Of a DNA stretch of 64,000 bases, positions 1-8,836 are shown one piece after another. The stretch comes from Bacillus mycoides. GTDB taxonomy: Bacteria; Bacillota; Bacilli; Bacillales; Bacillaceae_G. The translations under genes and the position numbers were made by a program. Location of the stretch: assembly GCF_001757995.1 (NCBI RefSeq), contig NZ_LXLV01000065.1, positions 62,001 through 126,000 of the forward strand, written 5' to 3'. The stretch's first letter is position 1. Each line of letters opens with the position of its first letter. Below the pieces are notes generated by a model. It did not search any database, was not told the DNA's origin, and worked only from the letters and a program-made list of their open reading frames with translations.

Positions 1-1854
1 GGCGTATTGTGGTCCACCCGGTTGCGGACTATATAACCTACTCTCTCCTCCGCATCCACAATTTTCTTCCCCTTGCACGAGTGGTGGCATATTATTATCC
101 ATTGGCATCATATTTGGATTTGGCATAGAAGTATATTGCGGCGCCATTTGTTGATACGGCATTTGATTGTATGGATTTTGTTGCTGATAATGCGGATATG
201 GTGGCATCATTGGCTGTTGATACGGCATTTGATATGGCATCATATTCGGTGGTTGATTGTTATCCATTATTGGCATCATGTTCGGCATTTGGTTGTTATC
301 CATTATCGGCATCATGTTTGGCATTTGGTTGTTATCCATTATCGGCATCATGTTTGGCATTTGGTTGTTATCCATTATCGGCATCACGTTTGGCATTTGG
401 TTGTTATCCATTATCGGCATCACGTTTGGCATTTGGTTGTTATCCATTATCGGCATCACGTTTGGCATTTGGTTGTTATCCACTATCGGCATCATGTTTG
501 GCATTTGATTATTATCCATTATCGGCATCATGTTCGGCATTTGGTTGTTATCCATTATCGGCATCATGTTCGGCATTTGATTGTTATCCATTATCGGCAT
601 CATGTTTGGCATTTGATTGTTATCCATTATCGGCATCATGTTTGGCATTTGGTTGTTATCTATTATTGGCATTATGTTTGGTATTGGATTATTATCCATT
701 ATCGGCATCATATTTGGTGGTTGATTATTATCCATTATCGGCATTATGTTTGGTGGCTGGTTATTATCCAACATTGGCATTATGTTTGGCACTTGAATAT
801 TTGGCGGTATTACTTGTGGGATAACGACATTTTCTTTTGATACGTTCGGCGATACCATATTCCCTACATTTTCTTTCTTTACTTGTGGCGATACTATATT
901 TCCTACATTTTCTTTCTTTACTTGTGGCGATACTATATTCCCTACATTTTCTTTCTTTACTTGTGGCGATACTATATTCCCTACATTTTCTTTCTTTACT
1001 TGCGGCGATACTATATTCCCTACATTTTCTTTCTTTACTTGTGGCGATACTATATTCCCTACATTTTCTTTCTTTACTTGTGGCGATACTATATTCCCTA
1101 CATTTTCTTTCTTTACTTGTGGCGATACATTTCCTATATTCTCTTTTTTCGTTTGCGGAGAAATGACGTTGTTAGGCTTCATTTTATTAATTTGAGGAGC
1201 AATTAACTCGCTTCCCTTTTTTATTACGTCTGAAATTTTATATTCTTTTTTCGATTTAATTGGCGGTTGCGGCGGTTGCGGTAATACATTAATGGAAAAC
1301 TTAGTATTTTCTTTCGTAGTCGGTTTTAGTTTTTCTACTTTCTCTACAACAGGTGGTTTTTGAATGACAGGCGGCTTTTCAACTGGTTTCTCTTTTTGTA
1401 CTTCTTTTTGTGGCTGCACCTGTACTTCTTTTTGCGGTTTCACTTGCATTTCTTTTTGTGGTTTTACCTGCATTTCTTTTTGCGGCTTCACCTGTATTTC
1501 TTTTTGCGGTTTTACCTGCATTTCTTTTTGCGTTTGTTGCATAGCTGGTTGCTGTGTAATAGGTGCTGATTGGTACATAATTTCATCTTCATCTTCTATT
1601 CCAAGTGGAGTTGGTGTTGATGCAAACTCTTTTTGCTGTACCTCTTTTACATATTGTTTCGGGGGCGCTGAACCCGATCCAGTCTGTTGTTTCACATGAA
1701 CGCTATTCGATGGCACTTTAATTTTCATCCCTGGCATAATTAGGTCTGGATTACTAAGCTGTGTATTTGTTTTTTTTAGCGTTTCAAAATCCACTCCGTA
1801 CTTTTTTGCAATTTTCCAAAGGGTCTCCCCTTTTTGCACGATATGAATTTTCAA
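1..1854 (-). CDS. safA: Spore coat morphogenetic protein SafA, LysM domain, 3' end outside window
   Basis: Directs inner coat assembly around the forespore. In this frame 618 residues are visible and the reading frame is still open at base 1, so the C terminus is missing. Start is TTG at 1852-1854 behind a strong AGGAGGGGG; it begins with a LysM domain (about residues 1-48, VQKGETLW near the N terminus, NPDLIMPGMKIKVP at its end). Then come a lysine/glutamine-rich zone of 8-residue KPQKEMQV-type units (about 1420-1540), seven to eight 13-residue VKKENVGNIVSPQ units (about 840-1135), about fifteen 12-residue MPNMMPIMDNNQ units (about 250-790), a Met/Pro/Tyr/Gln-rich zone and a CGCGG motif near base 50. 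The LysM domain and position beside nadA match SafA of Bacillus. The length and the tandem repeats are unusual; repeat number is likely to vary between strains. Long open frames on the other strand here are artefacts of the repeats. Confidence 0.88.
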   Translation of the reverse strand, partial: MKIHIVQKGETLWKIAKKYGVDFETLKKTNTQLSNPDLIMPGMKIKVPSNSVHVKQQTGSGSAPPKQYVKEVQQKEFASTPTPLGIEDEDEIMYQSAPITQQPAMQQTQKEMQVKPQKEIQVKPQKEMQVKPQKEMQVKPQKEVQVQPQKEVQKEKPVEKPPVIQKPPVVEKVEKLKPTTKENTKFSINVLPQPPQPPIKSKKEYKISDVIKKGSELIAPQINKMKPNNVISPQTKKENIGNVSPQVKKENVGNIVSPQVKKENVGNIVSPQVKKENVGNIVSPQVKKENVGNIVSPQVKKENVGNIVSPQVKKENVGNIVSPQVKKENVGNMVSPNVSKENVVIPQVIPPNIQVPNIMPMLDNNQPPNIMPIMDNNQPPNMMPIMDNNPIPNIMPIIDNNQMPNMMPIMDNNQMPNMMPIMDNNQMPNMMPIMDNNQMPNMMPIMDNNQMPNMMPIVDNNQMPNVMPIMDNNQMPNVMPIMDNNQMPNVMPIMDNNQMPNMMPIMDNNQMPNMMPIMDNNQMPNMMPIMDNNQPPNMMPYQMPYQQPMMPPYPHYQQQNPYNQMPYQQMAPQYTSMPNPNMMPMDNNMPPLVQGEENCGCGGESRLYSPQPGGPQYA

Positions 1855-2012
1855 ATTTTCCCCCTCCTGTATAACTTATCTATAAGTAAAAAACACTTTG
1901 AAGTAACACTTTCTAAACAACATTAACTTCTTTTACTTTTATCACTTCTTCTATTTTCAATATGATTCGAAGTGGAATAAGCATAGAAAAATCGCAATGA
2001 TTTCCTCAACAC

Positions 2013-2041
2013 AATGTATGCCTCTTTCATTCTTGTTATGA
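2013..2041 (-). promoter_or_regulatory. Candidate sigma-E promoter of safA
   Basis: On the minus strand the -10 reads CATACATT (2013-2020), a full match to the sigma-E -10 pattern. A TCATAAC -35-like motif lies at 2035-2041, 14 bases upstream, which is the usual spacing. safA is sigma-E dependent in B. subtilis. The leader would be about 150 bases. The -35 match is weak, so this is an inference. Confidence 0.42.
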
Positions 2042-2052
2042 TTATATGTACG

Positions 2053-2082
2053 AAAAAAAGCAACGGAAATTCCGCTGCTTTA
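2053..2082 (-). terminator. Terminator of the nadBCA operon
   Basis: Minus-strand hairpin with 10-bp arms (2059-2068 and 2070-2079, one G-U pair) followed by seven T. It starts directly at the nadA stop codon. Confidence 0.85.
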
Positions 2083-3186
2083 AACACGCTCTAACATACG
2101 ATTTAATGCAAGAACTGCCTCTTCTGTTACTTGATTCTCTACACGAATAACGTTAATTTGTTCTCCTCTTTCTATGTTCTCAAGTGCCCATAACAGGTGA
2201 GGTAGGTCAATTCGGTTCATTGTTAAACAAGGACACATAAACGGATTTAGCGAAATAATTTCTTTATCAGGATGTTGCTGAATAATTCGGTTCACTAAAT
2301 TCATCTCTGTACCAATCGCCCACTTACTTCCCGCTGGAGCAGCTTCAATCATATCAATAATATATTTCGTTGATCCTGCATAGTCAGAAGCGGCAACAAC
2401 TTCATAACAACATTCAGGGTGAACAATAATATTCATATCCGGATGATTTTTTCGCACATTTTCAATATTTTTCACAGTGAAGTTTTGATGAACAGAACAA
2501 TGGCCTTTCCATAAAATCACTTGAATTTCTTCTATATCTCCATCGTACTCTAATGAATCTGTATGCGGGTTCCACACTGCCATTTTTTCTAACGGAATAC
2601 CTAAATCATACGCTGTATTTCTTCCTAAATGTTGGTCTGGTAAAAAGACGAGACGCTCTTTTTGTGTAAACGCCCAAGACACCATTTGTTTTGCGTTAGA
2701 AGAGGTTACTGTTGCCCCTCCATTACGACCACAAAACGCTTTGATTGCAGCTGTTGAATTTACATATGTTAATGGAATCATCGTATCCCCAAATAATTTC
2801 GTGAGCTCTTTCCACGCTCTTTCTGTTTGTTCAATATCTGCCATATCTGCCATAGAACAGCCGGCACGCATATCTGGTAAGATGACAATTTGATCATCTG
2901 TCGTTAACATATCTGCCGTTTCTGCCATAAAGTGCACACCACAAAACACAATATATTTTGCCTCTTTATTATTCGCTGCAACTTGCGCAAGTTGCAGCGA
3001 GTCCCCTGCTGCATCTGAAAATTGCACCACTTCATCTTTTTGATAATGATGTCCTGGAATAAATAGTAATGCCCCCATTTTTTCTTTAATTTCACGGACA
3101 CGCTCTTCCATCTCTAATGTAGACATCGTTTGATAACGCTCTGGTAACATTACTTCGATTGGCTGAACTTTCTCTAAAATACCCAT
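2080..3186 (-). CDS. nadA: Quinolinate synthase NadA
   Basis: Condenses iminoaspartate with dihydroxyacetone phosphate to quinolinate in de novo NAD synthesis; a [4Fe-4S] enzyme of the cytosol. It is 368 residues long, the same as the B. subtilis enzyme. The three cluster ligands known from B. subtilis are at the same positions: C110 (RAGCSMAD), C230 (KGHCSVH) and C320 (FMCPCLTMN). Start ATG has GAGGGGGA upstream. Last gene of nadB-nadC-nadA, 30 bases after nadC, with a terminator right after the stop. Regulation is expected through NiaR at the nadB promoter. Confidence 0.97.
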   Translation of the reverse strand: MGILEKVQPIEVMLPERYQTMSTLEMEERVREIKEKMGALLFIPGHHYQKDEVVQFSDAAGDSLQLAQVAANNKEAKYIVFCGVHFMAETADMLTTDDQIVILPDMRAGCSMADMADIEQTERAWKELTKLFGDTMIPLTYVNSTAAIKAFCGRNGGATVTSSNAKQMVSWAFTQKERLVFLPDQHLGRNTAYDLGIPLEKMAVWNPHTDSLEYDGDIEEIQVILWKGHCSVHQNFTVKNIENVRKNHPDMNIIVHPECCYEVVAASDYAGSTKYIIDMIEAAPAGSKWAIGTEMNLVNRIIQQHPDKEIISLNPFMCPCLTMNRIDLPHLLWALENIERGEQINVIRVENQVTEEAVLALNRMLERV

Positions 3187-3216
3187 TTATGATTCTCCCC
3201 CTCTAAACCACTCTCA

Positions 3217-4050
3217 TTACGCCTCAATATTAAAACTAATATCAAGTGCTTTCACTGAATGTGTTAACGCTCCAAGTGAAATATAATCTACCCCTGTTTT
3301 TCCATATTTTGATAAATCTTCAATTGTAATACCACCTGAAGCTTCCGTAACGATGGCACTTGGTACAATTTTTGAAAACTCACGAATCTCTTCTGGCGTA
3401 CGATTATCGAACATAATAACATCTGCGCCGGCCTCTACCGCTTCTCTTACTTGCGCCTCTGTCTCTGTTTCGACTTCTACTTTCACCATATGTCCCAATC
3501 TTTCTTTCACCGATGTAACAGCTTTTGTAATCGAGCCAGCAAAAGCAATATGATTGTCTTTAATCATGACACCATCATATAAACCGAATCTGTGGTTAAA
3601 TCCACCTCCGCACACTACCGCATATTTATCAAACATACGTAGTCCTGGCATCGTTTTTCTCGTATCACAAATGCGTGTATGACTGCTATCTAAAGCAAAA
3701 ACCGCCTTACGTGTCATCGTCGCTATCCCGCTCATACGCTGAATAACGTTTAATATAACGCGCTCTGCCGTTAATAATGATGCGATTGGGCCTTGCACGG
3801 TTGCAATTATTTCACCTTTTTCTACAAGATCCCCATCTTTTTTATGAAGTTCAACTTCAATTCTCTGATCAATTAATTTAAATCCTTCTTCAATTACTAA
3901 GCGCCCTGCAAATACCCCTGTATCCTTTACAAGAAACGTTCCTTTCGCAAGTGCATTATCGGGAAAGATAAGCTGAGATGTTACATCTCTTTCTCCTATA
4001 TCTTCTAGAAAAAATCGATTTAATGCTTCCTTAACTTTTAACGTATTCAT
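3217..4050 (-). CDS. nadC: Nicotinate-nucleotide pyrophosphorylase (quinolinate phosphoribosyltransferase)
   Basis: Converts quinolinate and PRPP to nicotinate mononucleotide, the third step of de novo NAD synthesis. 277 residues. Visible family motifs are RDVTSQL near the N terminus, NVIQRMSGIAT, DTRKTMPGLR, the KDNH motif, VEVETETEAQ, and a C-terminal GVDYISLGALTHS barrel segment. I chose ATG at 4050 (MNTLKVKEAL), which has GAGGGG seven bases upstream; an upstream in-frame start at 4077 would overlap nadB and lacks a good ribosome site. Lies 19 bases after the nadB stop. Confidence 0.96.
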   Translation of the reverse strand: MNTLKVKEALNRFFLEDIGERDVTSQLIFPDNALAKGTFLVKDTGVFAGRLVIEEGFKLIDQRIEVELHKKDGDLVEKGEIIATVQGPIASLLTAERVILNVIQRMSGIATMTRKAVFALDSSHTRICDTRKTMPGLRMFDKYAVVCGGGFNHRFGLYDGVMIKDNHIAFAGSITKAVTSVKERLGHMVKVEVETETEAQVREAVEAGADVIMFDNRTPEEIREFSKIVPSAIVTEASGGITIEDLSKYGKTGVDYISLGALTHSVKALDISFNIEA

Positions 4051-4069
4051 AAAACCCCTCTTCCCCTTA

Positions 4070-5599
4070 TTAAACAAGTTGTAGTTTTCTTCTCACTCGA
4101 ATAATCTCTTTTTTCACGCTATTTCTTTCTGGATAATCAATGCGATAATGACCACCAATACTTTCTTCTCTTTGCAAAGCTGATACTGTTATAAGCTCAC
4201 AAACTGTTAACATATTAATAAGCGTTATCTCTTCATTTGTCAGTGCATCGTATTGTAAAATCATATTTCGCACACCGTACCTACCAAACCATCTCTGAGC
4301 ATATGATAAATTTTTCTCAGTTCGTACAATCCCAACATACTTCATCATGTATTCTTGTATTTCTTCTTTCAACGGTAAATCATTAAGAGCTATAAAACTT
4401 TTTTCTCTCTCTTCTGATATACTTTTTCTTTCTTGTGCTGGTTTAGCTAAAATGTATTTTCCTATTCGTCTTCCAAACACAAGACCTTCTAATAATGAAT
4501 TACTCGCCAATCTATTCGCACCATGAACTCCATTACACGCCACTTCACCGACCGCATATAAGTTTGGAATGGACGTCTCTCCGTCACAATCTGTCTTCAC
4601 GCCGCCCATATGAAAATGAGCACCCGGTACGACTGGAATAAGGTTTCCTTTTAAATCAACACCATTCTTTGTACATAATGATGAGACGGTCGGAAAACGT
4701 TGTTCAAAGTTTTGAATTGTTTCGATGTTTAAGTACACTGTTTCACCCGCAAGAAGTTGTTCATGAATAGCCCTTGCTACTACATCACGCGGTGCGAGAT
4801 CTTTCCCGGGATGTATATCCATCATAAAACGCTGTCCTTTTGCATTTATAAGGACAGCTCCTTCACCACGGACTGCTTCAGAAACGAGACCACAACATCG
4901 CCCGTCCACGTATAACATTGTCGGATGAAATTGTACAAATTCTAAATCAACAAGTTCTCCCCCAGCTCGATATATCATCGCAAGTCCATCGCCTGTAATT
5001 GTCTCATCGTTCGACGTAAAGGAGTACAAACCACCAATCCCTCCTGATGCTAACACCGTATTATCAGCATAGTAACGCTTCAGCTTCCCTTCACTATTTC
5101 GCGTTAAAGCTCCTATGCATTTATTATTTTCTATAATAAAATCGAGCACCATTTCATGCTCAACGACAGTAACATTCGGAACTACTTCTTGTATTAAATG
5201 CTCTAATAAATTTTTACCAGTTGCATCTCCTCCCGCATGTAAAATACGCCGTTTTCGATGCGCTCCTTCTTTACCAAGGTGGAGCCCTTTTTCATCCCCA
5301 TCAAATTTCATTCCATTTGTAATAAGCTTACTTATTTCTTTCGGCCCCTCTTCAACTAAATAACGAACTGCTTCTTCGTTGTTATAATGGCAACCTGCCA
5401 CTAATGTATCTTCAAAATGCCCACTCGGATCGTCATATGTAGCAACAGCTGCTGCAATTCCTCCTTGAGCTAAATGTGTATTGTTATTACGTCCTGTTTT
5501 TTTTGTGATAATCATCACATTCTTTTCGTGACAAAGCTCTTTCGCAACACGAAGCGCTGCAACGCCACTTCCAATAATCAAGACATCTGCACTTGGCAT
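4070..5599 (-). CDS. nadB: L-aspartate oxidase NadB
   Basis: FAD enzyme that oxidises L-aspartate to iminoaspartate, the substrate of NadA. 509 residues. The N terminus holds the dinucleotide-binding GSGVAALRVA motif and the HLAQGGIAAA segment; FQFHPT-like (VQFHPTML) and RGEGAVL motifs of the succinate dehydrogenase/fumarate reductase flavoprotein family follow, and HxGGV and GANRLASNSLLEGLVFG complete the FAD domain; a helical C-terminal domain closes it. ATG with AGGAGG at 5610-5615. First gene of nadBCA, divergent from nifS, with a candidate NiaR operator at 5631-5640. Confidence 0.97.
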   Translation of the reverse strand: MPSADVLIIGSGVAALRVAKELCHEKNVMIITKKTGRNNNTHLAQGGIAAAVATYDDPSGHFEDTLVAGCHYNNEEAVRYLVEEGPKEISKLITNGMKFDGDEKGLHLGKEGAHRKRRILHAGGDATGKNLLEHLIQEVVPNVTVVEHEMVLDFIIENNKCIGALTRNSEGKLKRYYADNTVLASGGIGGLYSFTSNDETITGDGLAMIYRAGGELVDLEFVQFHPTMLYVDGRCCGLVSEAVRGEGAVLINAKGQRFMMDIHPGKDLAPRDVVARAIHEQLLAGETVYLNIETIQNFEQRFPTVSSLCTKNGVDLKGNLIPVVPGAHFHMGGVKTDCDGETSIPNLYAVGEVACNGVHGANRLASNSLLEGLVFGRRIGKYILAKPAQERKSISEEREKSFIALNDLPLKEEIQEYMMKYVGIVRTEKNLSYAQRWFGRYGVRNMILQYDALTNEEITLINMLTVCELITVSALQREESIGGHYRIDYPERNSVKKEIIRVRRKLQLV

Positions 5600-5630
5600 A
5601 ATTGTTGCCTCCTACTTTACACTTTTCAAC

Positions 5631-5640
5631 TGTCTTGACA
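5631..5640. promoter_or_regulatory. Candidate NiaR operator shared by nadB and nifS
   Basis: TGTCTTGACA is an inverted repeat (TGTC-N2-GACA). Its TTGACA half can act as the -35 of a plus-strand nifS promoter (-10 TAAAAT at 5659-5664, 18-base spacer). On the minus strand it falls at the expected start site of a nadB promoter (TTGTCA at 5667-5672, -10 TAAATA/AAATAT near 5644-5650). One site could therefore close both promoters. NiaR (YrxA) of B. subtilis represses nadBCA and nifS; niaR is the last gene of the nifS operon here. The operator assignment is an inference. Confidence 0.55.
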
Positions 5641-5723
5641 CCTATATTTACATAGTTTTAAAATAATGACAAGAGTTTTTTTACAATTCTTATTTTCACT
5701 ACCATTCTAAAAACGAAAATAAA

Positions 5724-5828
5724 GTGAAACTTTAATCAGTGGGGCTTTTACGGGCAGCCCGACTCCCACCTAACTTCCTCGCATTCGCCAAATTTTGAGG
5801 CGGGAGTCTTACTGCCCGTTAACGCGGG
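5724..5828 (+). repeat. bcr1-like repeat, copy 1 (105 bp, internally deleted)
   Basis: Shares ends and core with the elements at 16351-16478 and 38440-38586: it opens GTGAAACTTTAATCAGTGGGG and closes with a long imperfect hairpin (CTCCCACC...GGCGGGAG) and GTTAACGCGGG. Compared with the 38440-38586 copy it lacks about 42 internal bases. Flanks are ATAAA (5719-5723) and ACAAA (5829-5833), a decayed copy of the TTTAT duplication. It lies between the candidate nifS promoter and the nifS ribosome site. The family name is from memory of B. cereus group bcr elements. Confidence 0.8.
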
Positions 5829-5862
5829 ACAAATGTCACTCTTACTGAAGAGAGGAAATTAT

Positions 5863-7005
5863 ATGATGATATATCTAGATTATGCAGCGACAACACCTAT
5901 GAGCGAAGAAGCTTTAGAAACATATGTAGAAGCAGCAAAGAAATATTTCGGAAATGAACAAAGTTTACACGATATCGGCGGAAGCGCATCATCTTTATTA
6001 CAAGTTTGTAGAGAAACATTTGCAGAAATGATTGGGGGTAAGGAACAAGGTGTATTCTTTACAAGCGGCGGTTCAGAATCTAACTACCTTGCGATTCAAT
6101 CCCTTCTAAATGCTAGAAATGGAAAGCACATTATTACGACACCTATGGAACACGCATCGATTCGAAGTTATTTTCACTCCTTACAATCGCAAGGTTATAC
6201 TATTACTGAGATTCCAGTTGATAAAAGCGGGATAATTCATTTAGTAGATTTAGAAGCAGCTATTACGGAAAATACTGTTCTAGCAAGTATACAGCATGGA
6301 AACTCTGAAATCGGGACCGTTCAAAACATTGCAGAGATTGGAGCACTTTTAAAAAAATATAATGTTTTATTTCATTCGGATTGTGTTCAAACGTTTGGTA
6401 AACTTCCAATAGACGTTACAGCGATGGAGATTGATAGTCTCTCTGTTTCAGCCCATAAAATATACGGACCAAAAGGAGTTGGAGCTTGCTATATAAATCC
6501 GCAAGTTCGCTGGGAACAAATATTCCCTGGAACTTCTCATGAAAAAGGCTTTCGCCCTGGTACAGTGAACGTTCCTGGGATCGCTGCTTTTTTAACAGCC
6601 GCAGAGCATATATTAAAGAATCAAAAGGAAGAGAGCTTTCGTTTTAAACAATTACGATCTTATTTTTTAAAGCAATTACAAACACTTCCTCTAGAAATTG
6701 AAGTGAAAGGACATTCTACTTCTTGTTTACCACATATTATTGGGGTTACAATAAAAGGAATAGAAGGTCAGTATACAATGTTAGAATGTAACCGTCATGG
6801 TATAGCCATTTCAACTGGAAGTGCTTGCCAAGTCGGTAAACAAGACCCTTCAAAAACAATGCTTGCAATTGGAAAAACGTATGAAGAGGCAAAACAATAT
6901 GTCCGCTTTTCTTTCGGACATCACACAACGAAAGAACAAATTGATACAACTATTCATGCACTACACACAATTGGAAATCAATTTTATAGAGGTGTTAAAT
7001 CATAA
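5863..7005 (+). CDS. nifS: Cysteine desulfurase NifS/NadS
   Basis: PLP enzyme that takes sulfur from cysteine; in Bacillus this copy supplies the Fe-S cluster of NadA. 380 residues. Motifs: YLDYAATTP at the N terminus, TSGGSESN, the PLP lysine K199 in SAHKIYGPKG, RPGTVNVPGI, and the sulfur-carrying C322 in STGSACQVG. I chose ATG at 5863 (followed by a second ATG), with AGAGAGG seven bases upstream; a start at 5833 would fall at the edge of the bcr1-like repeat with no ribosome site. Stop and niaR start overlap (TAATG), so the two genes are translationally coupled. Confidence 0.95.
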   Translation: MMIYLDYAATTPMSEEALETYVEAAKKYFGNEQSLHDIGGSASSLLQVCRETFAEMIGGKEQGVFFTSGGSESNYLAIQSLLNARNGKHIITTPMEHASIRSYFHSLQSQGYTITEIPVDKSGIIHLVDLEAAITENTVLASIQHGNSEIGTVQNIAEIGALLKKYNVLFHSDCVQTFGKLPIDVTAMEIDSLSVSAHKIYGPKGVGACYINPQVRWEQIFPGTSHEKGFRPGTVNVPGIAAFLTAAEHILKNQKEESFRFKQLRSYFLKQLQTLPLEIEVKGHSTSCLPHIIGVTIKGIEGQYTMLECNRHGIAISTGSACQVGKQDPSKTMLAIGKTYEEAKQYVRFSFGHHTTKEQIDTTIHALHTIGNQFYRGVKS

Positions 7006-7547
7006 TGAAACAAAATGATCAAAAAAAGATTTTAGGCGAAGAAAGACGACAACTCATCCTCGAGTGGCTTCTTGCTGCAAATGAACCGTTATCAGGGAAT
7101 GAGCTATCTAAAAAGACAAACGTAAGTAGGCAAGTTATCGTTCAAGACATTTCCTTACTAAAAGCACGAAATGAACCAATTATTGCAACTGCACAAGGGT
7201 ATTTATATTTAAAACCACAAACAAGACAACAAGCTTTTGAACGCGTAATCGTATGCCAACATAAACCAGCCGAAGTACGTCAAGAACTTACCATGTTAGT
7301 TGACCACGGCGTTACAATTAAAGACGTAAAAGTTGAGCATCCTGTATACGGCGACTTAACAGCATCGATTATGGTAAGTAATCGCTTTGATGTAGAGCAA
7401 TATTTACAAAAAATCGAAAACACAAACGCTTCCTATCTGTCGCAACTAACAGATGGTATTCACTTACATACAATCGAAGCAGATTCTAAAGAGAAATTAG
7501 ATGCCGCTTGTGATGCACTAGATCGAGCTGGATTTCTCGTTTATTAA
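7005..7547 (+). CDS. niaR: NAD biosynthesis transcriptional repressor NiaR (YrxA)
   Basis: Nicotinate-responsive repressor of NAD synthesis genes. 180 residues. N-terminal HTH_11 winged helix (about residues 10-65, EWLLAANEPLSGNELSKKTNVSRQVIVQDI), C-terminal 3H domain (about residues 80-175) with conserved histidines in VDHGVTI, VEHPVYGD and DGIHLHT that bind metal and ligand in this family. It overlaps nifS by one base and is followed by a strong terminator. The gene pair and its divergence from nadBCA repeat the B. subtilis arrangement. Confidence 0.95.
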   Translation: MKQNDQKKILGEERRQLILEWLLAANEPLSGNELSKKTNVSRQVIVQDISLLKARNEPIIATAQGYLYLKPQTRQQAFERVIVCQHKPAEVRQELTMLVDHGVTIKDVKVEHPVYGDLTASIMVSNRFDVEQYLQKIENTNASYLSQLTDGIHLHTIEADSKEKLDAACDALDRAGFLVY

Positions 7548-7550
7548 TAT

Positions 7551-7590
7551 AAAGCACAGAGTTTTTTATCATACTCTGTGCTTTATTTTT
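7551..7590 (+). terminator. Terminator of nifS-niaR
   Basis: Perfect 11-bp hairpin AAAGCACAGAG / CTCTGTGCTTT (7551-7561, 7574-7584) followed by ATTTTT. Confidence 0.92.
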
Positions 7591-7633
7591 GTAAATGTTA
7601 TAATATTGTAAACAATTATAAAGGGGATTAAAT

Positions 7634-8281
7634 ATGGGAATCGAACTCGTTCACTTTAGCACCGGTAAACCGAAACAAATGAAATATGGCGAAGATAAAG
7701 AAATGATTACTGGTATATGTAAAGAACTTACAGAAGAAGCTTTTCTCTCAAAAGACGGCTTCCGTGGTGATGATGTAGCAGATTTAAAGCATCATGGCGG
7801 GCCTGATCGTGCTGTTTGTGTGTATCCATATGAACATTACGCACTATGGGAAAAAGAATTTCAAACAACGCTCCCAGCTTCCACATTTGGCGAAAACATT
7901 ACGGTAACAAATATGTTAGAGCGTGATGTATGCATCGGAGATACATATCAACTAGGCGAAGCAATCATTCAAGTAACACAAGCTCGCGTACCTTGTAGCA
8001 CAATTTCAAAACGCCTCAGTATTCCTGGCATATTGCCACGTATTGTAGCAACTGGATATACTGGCTACTTATGCCGTGTTCTTCAGGAAGGTACTGTGCG
8101 TAAAGATTCTAAAATTACATTACTAGAGCGTCCATCAAACAATGTATCTGTTTTGTTCTCTAACGAAATTTATTTTCATAATAAGAAAGATAAAGATGGC
8201 ATTGAGAAGATTCTTGCTGTACCAGAACTAGCTGATATTTGGCGTGGTCAGTTAGAGGATCGGCTTGTGAAGTTAAAATAA
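7634..8281 (+). CDS. MOSC domain protein, YiiM family
   Basis: 215 residues. YiiM-type MOSC proteins bind molybdenum cofactor and in E. coli act in molybdoenzyme reduction of N-hydroxylated bases. The MOSC core spans about residues 30-165: FRGDDVADLKHHGGPDRAVCVYPYEHY, TFGENITV, CIGDTYQLGEAIIQVTQARVPC with the conserved cysteine, then a C-terminal helical tail. ATG with AAGGGG nine bases upstream. Single gene between two hairpins, convergent with the acetyltransferase gene. The substrate in this organism cannot be read from the sequence. Confidence 0.85.
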   Translation: MGIELVHFSTGKPKQMKYGEDKEMITGICKELTEEAFLSKDGFRGDDVADLKHHGGPDRAVCVYPYEHYALWEKEFQTTLPASTFGENITVTNMLERDVCIGDTYQLGEAIIQVTQARVPCSTISKRLSIPGILPRIVATGYTGYLCRVLQEGTVRKDSKITLLERPSNNVSVLFSNEIYFHNKKDKDGIEKILAVPELADIWRGQLEDRLVKLK

Positions 8282-8310
8282 AAAATCCCACCTTTTATAG
8301 GTGGGATTTT
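8282..8310. terminator. Bidirectional terminator between the MOSC and GNAT genes
   Basis: Hairpin AAAATCCCACC / GGTGGGATTTT (8282-8292, 8300-8310) flanked by A-rich and T-rich sides, between convergent genes. Confidence 0.88.
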
Positions 8311-8311
8311 A

Positions 8312-8815
8312 TTAATCTATCAATATTGCATCTCTTGCTTCAATAGAATAGACTGCTTGCTCTGCGCCAAACCGATAATACGTTTGGATTAACTTCATAC
8401 GTAACCGTTTTAAAAGCTTACGTGAAGGTATATTGGCCATTTGTGTTACTGCAATTACTTTTGATAAATGTAATTCCTGAAAACCATACTGAATTATTGC
8501 TTGAACAGCTTCTGTTGCATAGCCAGCTCCCCAAAACATCGGCAAAAATTGATAGGATACTTCAATATCCTGATTAACATCATTTAGGTCGAGCGATACT
8601 ACTCCCAAAAACGCTTTTGTTTTCTTCTCCTTAACAATCCAATACCAACAGTTTTCTTCAGGATGCAACATATCATTCAAAACATCTCTAATCGACTCTT
8701 CTTCACGCGGTCCACCAAGATATTTTCTCACTTCTTCATTTAAATATAGTTCTCTTATATTTTCGTAATCTAATTTATGAACTGTGTCTAATAAACAACG
8801 TTTCGTTTCAAGCAA
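8312..8815 (-). CDS. GNAT-family N-acetyltransferase, RimJ/RimL type
   Basis: 167 residues with the layout of RimJ/RimL-like GNAT enzymes: LETKRCLLD opening, WYWIVKEKKTKAFLGVVSL strand pair, YQFLPMFWGAGYATEAVQAIIQYGF (acetyl-CoA loop, here GAGYATEA) and IPSRKLLKRLRM. Such enzymes acetylate protein N termini, amino acids or drugs; the substrate here is unknown. Start is TTG at 8813-8815 with GGGAGG nine bases upstream. It follows the pheA stop by 21 bases on the same strand and is probably read through from pheA. Confidence 0.8.
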   Translation of the reverse strand: MLETKRCLLDTVHKLDYENIRELYLNEEVRKYLGGPREEESIRDVLNDMLHPEENCWYWIVKEKKTKAFLGVVSLDLNDVNQDIEVSYQFLPMFWGAGYATEAVQAIIQYGFQELHLSKVIAVTQMANIPSRKLLKRLRMKLIQTYYRFGAEQAVYSIEARDAILID

Positions 8816-8836
8816 GTTTAACAGCCTCCCCGCTTC

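Noticed and set aside
1-840. Direct repeats with regular spacing that might suggest a CRISPR array
   Set aside because: The units are contiguous without unique spacers, keep the reading frame and encode MPNMMPIMDNNQ-type peptides, so they are protein repeats.
73-1699. Several long open frames on the plus strand with repeats such as RHHVWHLVVIHY or CGFTCISF
   Set aside because: They are shadows of the tandem repeats of safA on the minus strand: the period is a multiple of three, so any frame free of stops in one unit stays open. No ribosome sites or sensible composition.
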